Assembly: GCF_000006945.2 (NCBI RefSeq)
Contig: NC_003197.2
Coordinates: 2,108,001-2,172,000 of the forward strand
Source: Salmonella enterica subsp. enterica serovar Typhimurium str. LT2
GTDB lineage: Bacteria > Pseudomonadota > Gammaproteobacteria > Enterobacterales > Enterobacteriaceae
Length of the DNA stretch: 64,000 bases
Direction: 5' to 3'
Part shown: piece by piece, positions 47,386-58,234 of the stretch
Position numbering within the stretch: the stretch's first letter is position 1
How the letters are laid out: each line of letters starts with the position of its first letter
The notes under the pieces: model-generated
The model's input: the letters and a program-made list of their open reading frames with translations, nothing else
Told to the model about the DNA's origin: nothing
The model's database searches: none
Translations under genes and position numbers: made by a program

Positions 47386-48143
47386 TTCCGTGTCTGGATG
47401 TTCGTGATGGTCAGGTGGTGAAAGGCGTACAGTTTCGCAACCATGAGATCATTGGCGATATCGTTCCGCTGGCCAAACGCTATGCCGACGAAGGCGCGGA
47501 CGAACTGGTGTTCTATGACATTACCGCCTCCAGCGATGGTCGCGTAGTCGATAAAAGCTGGGTGGCGCGCGTTGCCGAGGTGATCGACATTCCGTTTTGT
47601 GTAGCGGGCGGCATCCGGTCAATTGACGACGCCGCCAAAATTCTTTCTTTCGGGGCGGATAAGATCTCTATCAACTCCCCGGCGCTGGCTGACCCAACGC
47701 TGATTACCCGTCTGGCTGACCGTTTTGGCGTACAGTGTATTGTCGTCGGGATTGATACCTGGTTTGACGACGCCACGGGGAAATACCATGTTAACCAGTA
47801 TACCGGCGATGAAAACCGTACCCGCGTGACGCAGTGGGAGACGCTGGACTGGGTGCAAGAGGTACAACAGCGCGGCGCGGGGGAAATCGTCCTGAATATG
47901 ATGAACCAGGACGGCGTGCGTAACGGTTACGATCTGACGCAGTTGAAAAAAGTCCGTGACGTTTGCCGCGTGCCGCTGATCGCCTCCGGCGGCGCGGGCA
48001 CGATGGAACACTTTCTTGAGGCATTCCGTGATGCCGATGTCGACGGCGCGCTTGCCGCCTCCGTTTTTCACAAGCAAATCATCAATATTGGCGAATTAAA
48101 AGCGTACCTGGCAGGCCAGGGCGTGGAGATCAGGATATGTTAA
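47367..48143 (+). CDS. hisF: HisF, imidazole glycerol phosphate synthase cyclase subunit
   Basis: 258 residues, barrel homologous to HisA. Catalytic Asp11 lies in [11 protein letters not shown] and a second Asp in [10 protein letters not shown]. It accepts ammonia from HisH and releases AICAR for purine synthesis. It overlaps hisI by 7 nt. Confidence 0.98.
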
Positions 48144-48748
48144 CAGAGCAACAACGCCGCGAGCTGGACTGGGAAAAAACCGATGGCCTGATGCCAGCCA
48201 TCGTGCAACATGCGGTATCCGGCGAAGTATTGATGCTGGGCTATATGAACCCACAAGCGCTGGACAAAACCATTGAATCCGGCCATGTCACGTTCTTCTC
48301 ACGCACGAAACAGCGTTTATGGACCAAAGGCGAAACCTCAGGCCATGTGCTGAATGTCGTCAGCATTGCGCCAGATTGCGACAACGATACACTGCTGGTG
48401 CTGGCAAACCCTGTCGGGCCGACCTGCCACAAAGGTACCAGCAGCTGCTTTGGCGACGCCAGCCATCAGTGGTTATTCCTGTATCAACTGGAGCAGCTAC
48501 TGGCAGAGCGCAAAACCGCCGATCCGACCAGCTCTTACACGGCGAAACTGTACGCCAGCGGTACCAAACGTATTGCGCAAAAAGTTGGCGAAGAAGGTGT
48601 GGAAACCGCGCTGGCGGCCACCGTCAATGATCGTTTTGAATTAACCAATGAAGCGTCTGATTTGATGTACCACCTGCTGGTGCTGTTGCAGGATCAGGAT
48701 CTCAACCTCACCACCGTGATCGACAATCTTCGTAAGCGTCATCAATAA
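48137..48748 (+). CDS. hisI: HisI, bifunctional PRA-CH / PRA-PH
   Basis: 203 residues. The N-terminal phosphoribosyl-AMP cyclohydrolase has the metal site SIAPDCDND and CHKGTSSCF; the C-terminal phosphoribosyl-ATP pyrophosphohydrolase has the all-alpha motif [13 protein letters not shown] and [14 protein letters not shown]. It is the last his gene, followed by a strong terminator. Confidence 0.98.
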
Positions 48749-48751
48749 GCG

Positions 48752-48781
48752 TAAAAAAACCGGGCAATGCCCGGTTTTTTA
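48752..48781. terminator. his operon terminator (also faces wzzB)
   Basis: Stem ACCGGGCA-type with a 2-nt loop, A-run on the left and TTTTTT on the right. It serves the end of hisI and, in the opposite direction, the end of wzzB (stop at 48829). Confidence 0.92.
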
Positions 48782-48828
48782 ATGAGAAATTTTACCTGTC
48801 GTAGCCGACCACCATCCGGCAAAGAAGC

Positions 48829-49812
48829 TTACAAGGCTTTTGGCTTATAGCTACGTAGCGCATTGCGTCCCAGCACAATCCCGGCACCGATCATCCCACC
48901 CAGCAATACAGCCAGCACAAGGGTAATGGCTGTTTTCGGGCTATCGCGACGGACCGGCAGCGTCGGCTTCATCACATAACGATAGACGTGCACCGTATCG
49001 GCAGTCACTTTCAGATTTTTAATGTCCAGCAGTGTCTGCTTCGTCTGGTAATAGGCCGGAGAAAAGACCAGTGGACGCGTCGCTTCGTTCTGTATCATCG
49101 ATTTTAGCGCATCGCTCCCCAACAGGAACATCGTGTCCTGGGTAACATCCTGGGTTTGCTGAATCTGCGGCTGCGTGATTTTGGCCTCATCCGCATAGCG
49201 CAACGCTTCTTCGATTTGCTTAATACGCAGATCTTTTTGCTCCTGCGCCACAACTTCCTGCGTCTCAAGGGACTCCTGCAACGTTTTGGTTTGCAGCGTG
49301 ATGTTATCTTTCAGGTCAACTTCCAGTTCCTTAGCGACCTCTTCATCCACCTGTTGGATATATTCCGCCAGCCGACGCTGCGCCCCTTCAGCGGTAGTAC
49401 TCACATAAGAAACCGAGAGTGGCAGCGCCTGCCCTTTTACCGACTGTTCAATGGTAAGCTTTTCCCGCTCTTTCTGATTATCCAGCACTTCCGATAATGC
49501 GGAAAACGCAGAGCTAAAGCGGCTTATAAAATTCGCCTGCACTTCAGAGATTTTGGGGGCATTCCCACCATACAAGACGTTGAGCGCGTTGGTATAGGTG
49601 GCAACCTGCGCGGCATCAGGTTGGGTAATAATCGCCGTGGATGTCCATTTTTCTTTGGCTATCATCAGGTAGCCTACAGCCAGCAAAATGGCGATAATAA
49701 CGGCTACAATAATGGTCATCTTCCCACGCCATAACTGTAGCAATAACTCAATCAAATCAATCTGTTCCGGATCGTTCCCACGCCCGGAAGACGTATTACT
49801 ATCCACTGTCAT
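48829..49812 (-). CDS. wzzB: WzzB, O-antigen chain length determinant
   Basis: 327 residues, inner-membrane polysaccharide co-polymerase that sets long O-chain modality. It has two membrane helices (about 33-53 and about 295-315, LVLAVLLGGMIGAGIVLG) and a large periplasmic helical domain between them with coiled-coil stretches. An 18-codon upstream extension exists, but MTVDSNTSSGRGNDPEQID at 49812 is the established start. Confidence 0.97.
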   Translation of the reverse strand: MTVDSNTSSGRGNDPEQIDLIELLLQLWRGKMTIIVAVIIAILLAVGYLMIAKEKWTSTAIITQPDAAQVATYTNALNVLYGGNAPKISEVQANFISRFSSAFSALSEVLDNQKEREKLTIEQSVKGQALPLSVSYVSTTAEGAQRRLAEYIQQVDEEVAKELEVDLKDNITLQTKTLQESLETQEVVAQEQKDLRIKQIEEALRYADEAKITQPQIQQTQDVTQDTMFLLGSDALKSMIQNEATRPLVFSPAYYQTKQTLLDIKNLKVTADTVHVYRYVMKPTLPVRRDSPKTAITLVLAVLLGGMIGAGIVLGRNALRSYKPKAL

Positions 49813-49925
49813 AGATACCCTAACTAAAAAAAGGATGAAGCTGGAGACAGTGTAGCCATAAAGCAAATATATGCCATAGGATTAATGATAAAAATCAGAC
49901 ATTATTTCCATTTGGTCAATAAATC

Positions 49926-49947
49926 ATCGGGACTCATCAGCCCCGAT
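49926..49947 (-). terminator. Weak hairpin after ugd
   Basis: ATCGGG / CCCGAT arms with a 10-nt loop, 8 nt past the ugd stop; the following U-rich stretch is poor. It is a possible terminator between ugd and wzzB. Confidence 0.4.
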
Positions 49948-49954
49948 TGCCTTA

Positions 49955-51121
49955 TTAATCACTACCGAAAAGATCGCGGGTATACACTTTTTCAGCGACA
50001 TCCAAAAGCTCTGCCGCCATCCTGTTGGAAATAATGACATCCGCCTGCTGTTTAAAGCAGTGCAAATCACGTTCAAGACGTGAGTTAAAGAAAGTATCTT
50101 CTTCCATTACCGGCTCATAGATGATGACCTCTACGCCTTTCGCTTTAATGCGCTTCATAATCCCCTGAATCGATGAGGCGCGGAAGTTATCGGAGCCACT
50201 CTTCATAATCAGGCGATAAATGCCCACCACTTTAGGCTTTCTGGCGAGGATAGCGTCGGCAATAAAATCTTTACGCGTACGGTTTGCTTCAACGATAGCG
50301 GAGATAATATTATTAGGCACCGACTGATAATTGGCCAGCAACTGTTTGGTATCTTTTGGCAAACAATATCCGCCATAACCAAAAGAGGGATTATTATAAT
50401 GATTGCCAATACGCGGGTCGAGGCACACCCCTTCAATAATTTGTCGGGTATTTAATCCTAACGTTTCAGCATAGCTGTCTAATTCATTAAAATAAGCGAC
50501 TCGCATAGCGAGATAAGTATTGGCGAAAAGTTTAATGGCTTCCGCCTCAGTGGAGTCCGTAAACAGCGTTGGAATCTCCTGTTTAATAGCGCCTTCCTGG
50601 AGTAATGCGGCAAATTCTCTGGCGCGCTCAGACTGTTCCCCAATCACGATACGGGAGGGATAAAGGTTATCGTAAAGGGCTTTACCTTCACGTAAAAACT
50701 CCGGAGAGAAAATGATATTTTCTGTCGCAAACTTCTGACGCATTGCCGCCGTGAAGCCAACCGGCACCGTAGACTTAATAATCATCACTGCTGCGGGGTT
50801 GATGCTGATCACATCCTGCATGACCGATTCCACACTGGACGTATTAAAATAGTTAGTTTTGGGATCGTAATCCGTAGGCGTAGCAATGATGACGTAATCT
50901 GCATTCTGGTACGCATCAAACTTATCCAGCGTTGCCCTGAATCTGATGTTATCTTCCTTTAAAAATTGCTGAATTTCTTTATCAACAATCGGAGATATCC
51001 GATCATTTAACAGTTCAACACGGGAAGGAACAATGTCTAACGCCACCACATCATGATGTTGTGCAATAAGCAAACCATTAGACAAGCCAACATAACCCGT
51101 CCCGGATATCGTGATTTTCAT
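49955..51121 (-). CDS. ugd: Ugd, UDP-glucose 6-dehydrogenase
   Basis: 388 residues. It makes UDP-glucuronate for colanic acid and for the aminoarabinose used to modify lipid A. NAD loop ISGTGYVGLSNGLLIAQ at residues 4-20; catalytic Cys in GYGGYCLPKDTKQL. It has its own upstream region with a PmrA-box-like repeat. Confidence 0.98.
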   Translation of the reverse strand: MKITISGTGYVGLSNGLLIAQHHDVVALDIVPSRVELLNDRISPIVDKEIQQFLKEDNIRFRATLDKFDAYQNADYVIIATPTDYDPKTNYFNTSSVESVMQDVISINPAAVMIIKSTVPVGFTAAMRQKFATENIIFSPEFLREGKALYDNLYPSRIVIGEQSERAREFAALLQEGAIKQEIPTLFTDSTEAEAIKLFANTYLAMRVAYFNELDSYAETLGLNTRQIIEGVCLDPRIGNHYNNPSFGYGGYCLPKDTKQLLANYQSVPNNIISAIVEANRTRKDFIADAILARKPKVVGIYRLIMKSGSDNFRASSIQGIMKRIKAKGVEVIIYEPVMEEDTFFNSRLERDLHCFKQQADVIISNRMAAELLDVAEKVYTRDLFGSD

Positions 51122-51264
51122 TATTCGCTCTCAGAATTAACTTAATTATGAATCATGATGTATTTCGCATCCTGATAAGATATTAAAGTTTTAACGCCTG
51201 AGTATATAAAGTGCAACGCAGACGAAAACAATTCAGATTATCTTCATTACGATAAACACAGATT

Positions 51265-51281
51265 ATTAAGTTAATATTAAG
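51265..51281 (-). promoter_or_regulatory. PmrA-box direct repeat upstream of ugd
   Basis: On the minus strand: CTTAAT-ATTAA-CTTAAT, an exact direct repeat of two CTTAAT half-sites with a 5-nt spacer, about 145 nt before the ugd start. A -10-like GATAAT lies at about 51238-51243. Control of Salmonella ugd by PmrA is established. Confidence 0.8.
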
Positions 51282-51311
51282 CAAAAGCGATAAATCAATA
51301 AGAATAGAGAT

Positions 51312-51340
51312 AAAAAAAAGCCCGGTATTAAACCGGGCTT
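51312..51340 (-). terminator. gnd terminator
   Basis: Minus-strand stem AAGCCCGGT / ACCGGGCTT type with a short loop, followed by eight T residues, just past the gnd stop at 51358. Confidence 0.92.
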
Positions 51341-51357
51341 AAACATTTTTGCAGAAA

Positions 51358-52764
51358 TTATTCCAACCATTCGGTATGGAAAATGCCTTCTTTATCAGTA
51401 CGTTTATAGGTGTGCGCACCAAAGTAGTCACGCTGCGCCTGAATTAAGTTAGCTGGCAGTACTGCGGCGCGATAGCTGTCATAGTAGGCCACTGCCGCAG
51501 AGAATGTCGGCACCGGAATGCCGTTCTGCACCGCGTAAGCCACGACATCGCGCAGCGCCTGCTGGTACTCATCAGCAATTTTCTTGAAGTAAGGCGCTAA
51601 CAGCAAGTTAGCGATATCGGCGTTTTCTGCGTAAGCATCGGTGATCTTCTGCAGGAACTGAGCGCGAATGATACAGCCCGCCCGGAAAATCTTAGCAATC
51701 TCGCCGTAGTTGAGATCCCAGTGATATTCATCAGACGCGGCGCGTAGCTGCGAGAAGCCCTGCGCATAGGAGACGATCTTGCCAAGATACAGCGCGCGAC
51801 GCACTTTCTCGATAAATTCAGCTTTGTCGCCTGCCGGCTGCGCTTTCGGCCCGGAGAGCACTTTAGATGCGGCAACACGTTGCGCTTTCAACGAAGAGAT
51901 GTAACGCGCAAAGACGGATTCGGTAATCAGCGACAGCGGTTCACCCAGATCCAGCGCGCTCTGGCTGGTCCATTTACCGGTCCCTTTGTTGGCGGCTTCA
52001 TCAAGAATGACATCCACCAGGTAGTTTCCGTCTTCATCTTTTTTAGTGAAGATGTCTTTAGTGATGTCGATCAGATAGCTGCTCAGCTCGCCGTTATTCC
52101 ACTCAGTAAAAGTGTTCGCCAACTCTTCATTGCTGAGATTCAGGCCGCCTTTCAGCAGGGAGTAAGCTTCAGCGATAAGCTGCATATCGCCATATTCAAT
52201 ACCATTGTGGACCATCTTGACGTAGTGACCAGCACCATCGGCGCCGATATAGGTCACGCACGGTTCGCCATCTTCTGCCACAGCAGCAATCTTCGTCAGG
52301 ATCGGCGCCACCAGTTCATAGGCATCTTTCTGACCGCCAGGCATGATAGATGGCCCTTTCAGCGCGCCCTCTTCACCACCGGAAACACCGGTACCGATAA
52401 AGTTAAAACCTTCCGCAGACAGCTCGCGATTGCGACGGATTGTGTCCTGGAAGAAGGTGTTACCGCCATCAATAATGATATCGCCTTTTTCCAGATACGG
52501 TTTCAGCGAATCGATAGCTGCATCAGTACCTGCGCCCGCTTTCACCATTAACAGGATACGACGAGGCGTTTCGAGGGATTCAACAAACTCTTTCACCGTG
52601 TAATAAGGCACCAGCTTTTTGCCGGGATTCTCGGCAATCACTTCTTCGGTCTTTTCACGGGAGCGGTTGAAAACGGAGACGGTATAACCACGGCTTTCGA
52701 TGTTGAGCGCGAGGTTGCGCCCCATCACTGCCATACCGACGACGCCGATCTGTTGCTTGGACAT
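51358..52764 (-). CDS. gnd: Gnd, 6-phosphogluconate dehydrogenase (decarboxylating)
   Basis: 468 residues, oxidative pentose phosphate pathway. NADP loop GVVGMAVMGRNLALNIESRG at residues 7-26; catalytic Lys/Glu region VKMVHNGIEYGDMQLIAEAY. It is a housekeeping gene next to the variable rfb cluster and known to recombine along with it. Confidence 0.98.
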   Translation of the reverse strand: MSKQQIGVVGMAVMGRNLALNIESRGYTVSVFNRSREKTEEVIAENPGKKLVPYYTVKEFVESLETPRRILLMVKAGAGTDAAIDSLKPYLEKGDIIIDGGNTFFQDTIRRNRELSAEGFNFIGTGVSGGEEGALKGPSIMPGGQKDAYELVAPILTKIAAVAEDGEPCVTYIGADGAGHYVKMVHNGIEYGDMQLIAEAYSLLKGGLNLSNEELANTFTEWNNGELSSYLIDITKDIFTKKDEDGNYLVDVILDEAANKGTGKWTSQSALDLGEPLSLITESVFARYISSLKAQRVAASKVLSGPKAQPAGDKAEFIEKVRRALYLGKIVSYAQGFSQLRAASDEYHWDLNYGEIAKIFRAGCIIRAQFLQKITDAYAENADIANLLLAPYFKKIADEYQQALRDVVAYAVQNGIPVPTFSAAVAYYDSYRAAVLPANLIQAQRDYFGAHTYKRTDKEGIFHTEWLE

Positions 52765-52927
52765 TACATACTCCTGTCAGGTGTGGAAACCCTGCCACAA
52801 ACGGTCATGGCAGGTTAAAGGTGAATAGTATGTTAACTCAAAGGTATGATATTAAGGTAGCGATTGATGCGTTCAGATTTTACGCAGGCTAATTTATACA
52901 ATTATTATTCAGTACTTCTCGGTAAGC

Positions 52928-54358
52928 TTAATACGCACCATCTCGCCGCAAAACAACTTTCGCTGTTTTAAACAGAATGGCAATATCATTCCAAAGCGTC
53001 CAGTTTTTAACATACCAGGAATCAAAATAAACACGAGTGTCATAATCAACATCATTACGCCCACTCACTTGCCATAGACCTGTCATGCCCGGCTTTGCCA
53101 TCAAATAATAATCAACATCATCACAATAACGCTCCAGTTCATCCGAAACGATAGGTCGTGGTCCAACCAGGCTCATATCACCTTTTAGTACATTAAAAAG
53201 TTGTGGCAACTCATCAAGGCTAGTTTTACGTATAAATCGACCTACAGCTGTGATTCGAGGATCATTTTTCAGTTTAAAATCTTTCTCCCATTCAGCCCTG
53301 GCAATAGGATCGTTAGCCAAAAGTTCTTTTAGTACCTCTTGAGAATTCATAACCATAGAACGAAATTTGTAGCATGGAAAAAGTTTTCCATGCCGACCTA
53401 CTCGCTGGTGACCATAAATAGCCGGACCACCATCTCGAGTAACTTTATACCACAGATAAATCATAAGTGGTGATGCAATTATAAGAATCATTATTGAACA
53501 AACAATATCAAATGTCCGTTTGAGAAAACGGGACGACCTTTTAGCCAAGTTATTTTGTATCCTTAATAACATAACTTCATGGCTAAAGATAAAAGACATA
53601 TCAGTATTATATAATGGCAATCCTCTAAACGAGGGGACTACAGTAACAGAACGACAATGATGTTTTGAAAGTTCACGTAGCCAAAAATGTGTTTTCTCCA
53701 ACTCGGTGTATTCATAAGCAAGGATATAATGGACATCACCTGTACGATTTAAATCCCAAATAATCTCAGTATCCTTTATCACCGGCAACATATTTATTTC
53801 AGCATCTGACGCATCCGTATCAAAAAAAGCGATAACATCAAACCCCATCATCTCCTCACTTTGCAGCGCAGAATATGCACCACGAGCATTCTGTCCGCTC
53901 CCCAGGATGATAGTTTTTTTCTTCCAGATACCTAGCTTGTTCAATAAATGCTTTGTAAGTGCGCGAAAAAAAGGCACCAGGATTAGGGCAAAAGTCCAAC
54001 AAAACACCCAGACATAGCGTGAAAACTGCCATTTTGTAAACGCTATCAGAGCCAAATCAAATATAGCAAAAATAACGATCGTACGAAAAATTTCTTTTAA
54101 CTCATACCAAAATGGCTTGCGGTATGTATAATGTCGCAAACGAATCCAAAACCAACCGACACATACTACTGACAAAATAAAATGCGTAATAACTCTTGTA
54201 TCTAATTGGTCTTGAGGAATAAATCGCTGTACTTGATCAAAAATAAAATAGACACATCCTAATGAAAACCATAAGGCTAAATTAAAAAAAATCAAATCCG
54301 ATATAGCCAAAAAAATTTTACATAGCTGTGGATTATACTTATTATCAATATTATCCAT
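52928..54358 (-). CDS. wbaP: WbaP, undecaprenyl-phosphate galactose phosphotransferase
   Basis: 476 residues. It moves galactose-1-phosphate from UDP-Gal onto the lipid carrier, the first step of O-unit assembly. The N-terminal half has about four membrane helices; the C-terminal half is the bacterial sugar transferase domain with a membrane-dipping helix (FDIVCSIMILIIASPLMIYL) and catalytic stretch YKFRSMVMNSQE, then KTSLDELPQLFNVLKGDMSLVG split motifs. It is the last gene of the rfb cluster, also called rfbP. Confidence 0.97.
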   Translation of the reverse strand: MDNIDNKYNPQLCKIFLAISDLIFFNLALWFSLGCVYFIFDQVQRFIPQDQLDTRVITHFILSVVCVGWFWIRLRHYTYRKPFWYELKEIFRTIVIFAIFDLALIAFTKWQFSRYVWVFCWTFALILVPFFRALTKHLLNKLGIWKKKTIILGSGQNARGAYSALQSEEMMGFDVIAFFDTDASDAEINMLPVIKDTEIIWDLNRTGDVHYILAYEYTELEKTHFWLRELSKHHCRSVTVVPSFRGLPLYNTDMSFIFSHEVMLLRIQNNLAKRSSRFLKRTFDIVCSIMILIIASPLMIYLWYKVTRDGGPAIYGHQRVGRHGKLFPCYKFRSMVMNSQEVLKELLANDPIARAEWEKDFKLKNDPRITAVGRFIRKTSLDELPQLFNVLKGDMSLVGPRPIVSDELERYCDDVDYYLMAKPGMTGLWQVSGRNDVDYDTRVYFDSWYVKNWTLWNDIAILFKTAKVVLRRDGAY

Positions 54359-54429
54359 TTAATCCTCACCCTCTGACCGTGCATAATGTAAATAAAATAG
54401 GCATATTAAGTAAATAACATTCAATTTTT

Positions 54430-55863
54430 TTACAGCAAGCATCGTTTTTTAATATTAGCAAGCGTTGTATTTACAAGATCCTGAGCCCTATTTAATAAAT
54501 TAGCTTCTGCATAGCAGCGTAACTCAGGTGCATTACCAGAAGCGCGCAAATGCACAATACATCCATCACGTAAAGTAATTCGCATACCATCTGTCATATC
54601 TGTAGAAATTGCACCTTCATTCTCCAAACCAATATAGCTTAAGAGGTTGCTCAGATTTTCTCTGCCCATACTAATTAAGGATTGACTTTTATCAGTTGTA
54701 ATCCCCTGTAATCTGTCAGAATGGGTGTAACGAGTTGGGAGTTCATTGACTAAAGCGCTAATGCTGGTATTCCTACTTTTGTAAAGCAGCATTATTGCTG
54801 GTAATACAGCATCACGAGTTGGTAAGGCATGAAGATTCTGCTCGTTAATACAGATGTCGCTTCCTAATAAAAAACCGCCATTGGCTTCAAAACCGACAAT
54901 ACGACTATAACTCCGCGATAATTCATTAAAAGCTTCGATAACATAAGGCGAGCCAATTTTTGTAAGCTTAACATGTTTAAAAAAGCGGCCAGAAGAAATT
55001 ATGCTGTTACAACTAACAGGAATAGCGACGGCTTCTGCATCCAATGCAAGTGAACATAATAGACCTAGTATATCGCCTCTTAGCCACTCACCGGCCTCAT
55101 CAGCAATAAGAGGGCGATCACCATCCCCATCTGTCGAGAATATGGCATCTAAATCGAACTCTTTAGCCCATGAGCGAGCTTTTTCCCGATCCTCTTTGCT
55201 TACAGCCTCTGTATCTATAGGTACAAAATTATCGCTTCTACCCAAGCTAACGACTTCAGCCCCCAATGCAATAAATAAAGGCTTATAAAGATCACGCCCA
55301 GCGCTTGAATGTTCGTAAATACCAATACGCTTATTTTTCAGGAATGGAGTAGAAAATAAAGATGTATAACGAGATATATAATTAACAGCAGCCATTTCTG
55401 AAACTATGAGTTCTTTAAGCTCTAAATGGCTGCACGTATCTTCAACACTAAGGATCGCAGCCTCATCATGTTTCGTGATTTCACCATCAGGACGATAAAA
55501 CTTGAGGCCGTTCCGCTCGAATGGAATATGACTTCCCGTAACCATTATCGCAGGCATATTGTCAGACATAGACTGAAAGGCCAAAGCTGGGGTTGGTACC
55601 ACTCCATAAAAAATACAGTTAACGCCTTTATCCGCCAATGCAGCAGCACACGCCTGAGCCATCCCATAACTACTTGGACGATTATCTATTGCCAATGCTA
55701 CGGTATCAAAGGAAAAATGTTCCTGCATAACGGCAACAAATGAAACCGTAAAAGCAGCACATACCTGAGGTGTAAAATCTTTTACAAGACCGCGAGCCCC
55801 ACTCGTTCCAAACACAATACCTGATGAATAAATAACATCACGGCTATTATTAACTACGTTCAT
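54430..55863 (-). CDS. rfbK: RfbK (ManB), phosphomannomutase for GDP-mannose
   Basis: 477 residues, phosphohexomutase that interconverts mannose 6- and 1-phosphate. The active-site Ser loop is [17 protein letters not shown] instead of the common TASHNP form, and the metal motif is [11 protein letters not shown]; sugar loop [11 protein letters not shown]. The stop codons and start overlap rfbM by 14 nt. It is divergent from the cps-cluster homologue ManB/CpsG by family comparison from memory. Confidence 0.95.
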
Positions 55864-57289
55864 TAGTCCACTCCTTCGAAAATCCAGAACGTTGTTCTAA
55901 ACGAATAATATCATCCTCACCAAGATAGGTACCTGATTGAATCTCAATTAACTTCAGGGGGGTCATTCCAGGATTTTCCAGCGCGTGAATAGTATTCGGA
56001 GGAATAAATGTTGATTCATTTTCAGAAACCATATAAGTCTGCTCTCCCTTTGTAACACGAGCAGTCCCGGATAATACTATCCAATGCTCAGCCCGGTGGT
56101 GATGCATCTGCGCCACAAATTTCTCACCCGGCTTAACAGTGATACATCGAACGAGGTAATTTTTGCCGCTATCAATCACATTATATTTTCCCCAGGGGCG
56201 GAAAACTTCTTGATGTTGTTTATATTCGTTCCTATCATTCCGTTTTAAATAATCGACAATTTTTTTAACATCTTGTACTGTATCTTTATTAGCCACCAGT
56301 AAAGCGTCTGTTGTTTGAACAATGACAAGATTGCTTACACCAATCGCACTTATAAACATATCTTCGGAATAAATGTAATTATCATTACAAGCATGTGCGA
56401 AAATATCTCCTTTTAAAACATTTCTCTGATGATCTTTATTCGATATATCCCAAAGTGAGGACCAGGAACCCACATCCGACCAGCCAGCGCTCATTGGTAT
56501 CACCACCGCATGCTGTGTGTGCTCCATAACTGCATAATCGATAGAATCACTCGGGCATGACATAAACTCTTCTTTATCAATACGAATAAAATCAAGATCG
56601 GGATTTATATGTCCTACCGCCTTTTCACAAGCTTTATAAATTTCAGGTGATAAATACTTTAATTCGTTTAAATAAGAGCTTGCACGAAATAAAAACATAC
56701 CGCTATTCCAGTAATATTTCCCTGATTTGAAATAGTCACCGGCGGTATCGATATCCGGTTTCTCCACAAATTCAGCCACTGCATAAGCGTCATTTCCTAT
56801 CAACTCACCACGACGAATATATCCATAACCCGTTTCAGCATGCGTTGGAACAATACCAAAAGTTACAAGCTTACCATTTGCAGCGTATTCTTCAGCATGT
56901 CTGACAGCTTTCGTAAAAGCTATTTCATCCTGAATCACATGATCTGCAGCAAGAACCAACAAAAGAGGATCAGCATTATCAGCATTCTGGAGCGCACAAA
57001 ACGCGGCAAGAGCGATCGCTGGTGCAGTATTACGGCCTACCGGTTCGAGAATAATATTATTTGCTAACTTGTCAATTTCACGGAGTTGTTCAGCGACTAA
57101 GAAACGGTGTCTGTCATTGCAAATGACAACGGGTTCTTCTGTAGAAAGTGAAGCTAATCGCTTTATAGTATTTTGCAGCATTGATAGTTTACCTTCAACG
57201 CTTAGAAACTGCTTCGGATGATATTCGCGTGAAAGCGGCCATAAACGGCTACCTGTGCCGCCAGCCATAATTACGGGAAGAAAAGACAT
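55850..57289 (-). CDS. rfbM: RfbM (ManC), mannose-1-phosphate guanylyltransferase
   Basis: 479 residues, type II nucleotidyltransferase. N-terminal GTP motif [20 protein letters not shown] at residues 8-27, family segment [13 protein letters not shown], and C-terminal cupin domain ([18 protein letters not shown]) with an isomerase-like fold. It makes GDP-mannose for the WbaU step. It abuts wbaN. Confidence 0.96.
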
Positions 57290-58234
57290 TTATTTTATCT
57301 CTTTTGACGAAGAATATTGGATATTATTCCAATAACTCTTGTACATGCTAAAATAGCGACATGTAGACAACGGTAAAGATTGCCAATGCTTGCCTAATTT
57401 GTAACCCAAGAATTTAGCAAAGGTTGTTAATAAAGCTCTTGGAATCCAGAACGGTGCATTTTTAAGCAGGAATTGAATCTCTGATTTTACGAAGCGGAAA
57501 CCCTCACCACCGGCTCCGCCAAAGTCACGCTGAATCCACGGAGAACAAGCATGAAATACACCAGTATCAAAATATCGTTGAAACTCTTCTCGCGGGGTAT
57601 AATTATGGGAGTGTCTTACCACCGCTTCAGCGCAGTAGGCGACCTTATAACCCGCCTGAATCATCTTAGCCGCCATAAACATATCCTCGGCAAGAATTGT
57701 ATGTTCAGGAAACCCACTTAACTCTTCAAAAACGGAACGGCGATAGGCAGCAAAAGAATTGGACATAAATACAGTTTTAATACCCAATTTTTCTATATCT
57801 GCCTTACTTTTAACAATAGATTTTGAACTATAATTAAAATTTCTGGCATGCACTGCAAGGGGATTAGCATCTTTATGAGGAAGTTGTCTACCACAAACCG
57901 CTGCTATCAATGGATCTGAAAAATAATAAACCAAATTTTTAATTGCATCCGAATCCGCGAGAATTGCATCTTGCGTTAGAAAAATTATAACATCAGCGTC
58001 CAGAGTTTTTGCAACTGCTAAATTTCTGGTTCCTCCATGATTAAAATCTTTAGAGTCAATATTAAATATTGATATATTTTTCAGGTCTGAGGCTAACGGA
58101 ACCGTTTCATCTTTAGAACCTGAGTCTATAACAATCAATTTATCCGGATATATAGTTTGCTGCTTAATCGCATCCAGAACATTAGGCCAAAGCGACCCTG
58201 CATTATATGTGGGAATAATTAATGTTATTTTCAT
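57290..58234 (-). CDS. wbaN: WbaN, rhamnosyltransferase (GT2)
   Basis: 314 residues, GT-A glycosyltransferase that adds rhamnose to galactosyl-lipid. Start MKITLIIPTYNAGSLWPNVL, with GT2 motifs VIDSGSKDETV, FLTQDAIL (DxD-like) and AEDMFMAAKMIQAG. Also rfbN. It abuts wbaU (1-nt gap). Confidence 0.94.
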   Translation of the reverse strand: MKITLIIPTYNAGSLWPNVLDAIKQQTIYPDKLIVIDSGSKDETVPLASDLKNISIFNIDSKDFNHGGTRNLAVAKTLDADVIIFLTQDAILADSDAIKNLVYYFSDPLIAAVCGRQLPHKDANPLAVHARNFNYSSKSIVKSKADIEKLGIKTVFMSNSFAAYRRSVFEELSGFPEHTILAEDMFMAAKMIQAGYKVAYCAEAVVRHSHNYTPREEFQRYFDTGVFHACSPWIQRDFGGAGGEGFRFVKSEIQFLLKNAPFWIPRALLTTFAKFLGYKLGKHWQSLPLSTCRYFSMYKSYWNNIQYSSSKEIK

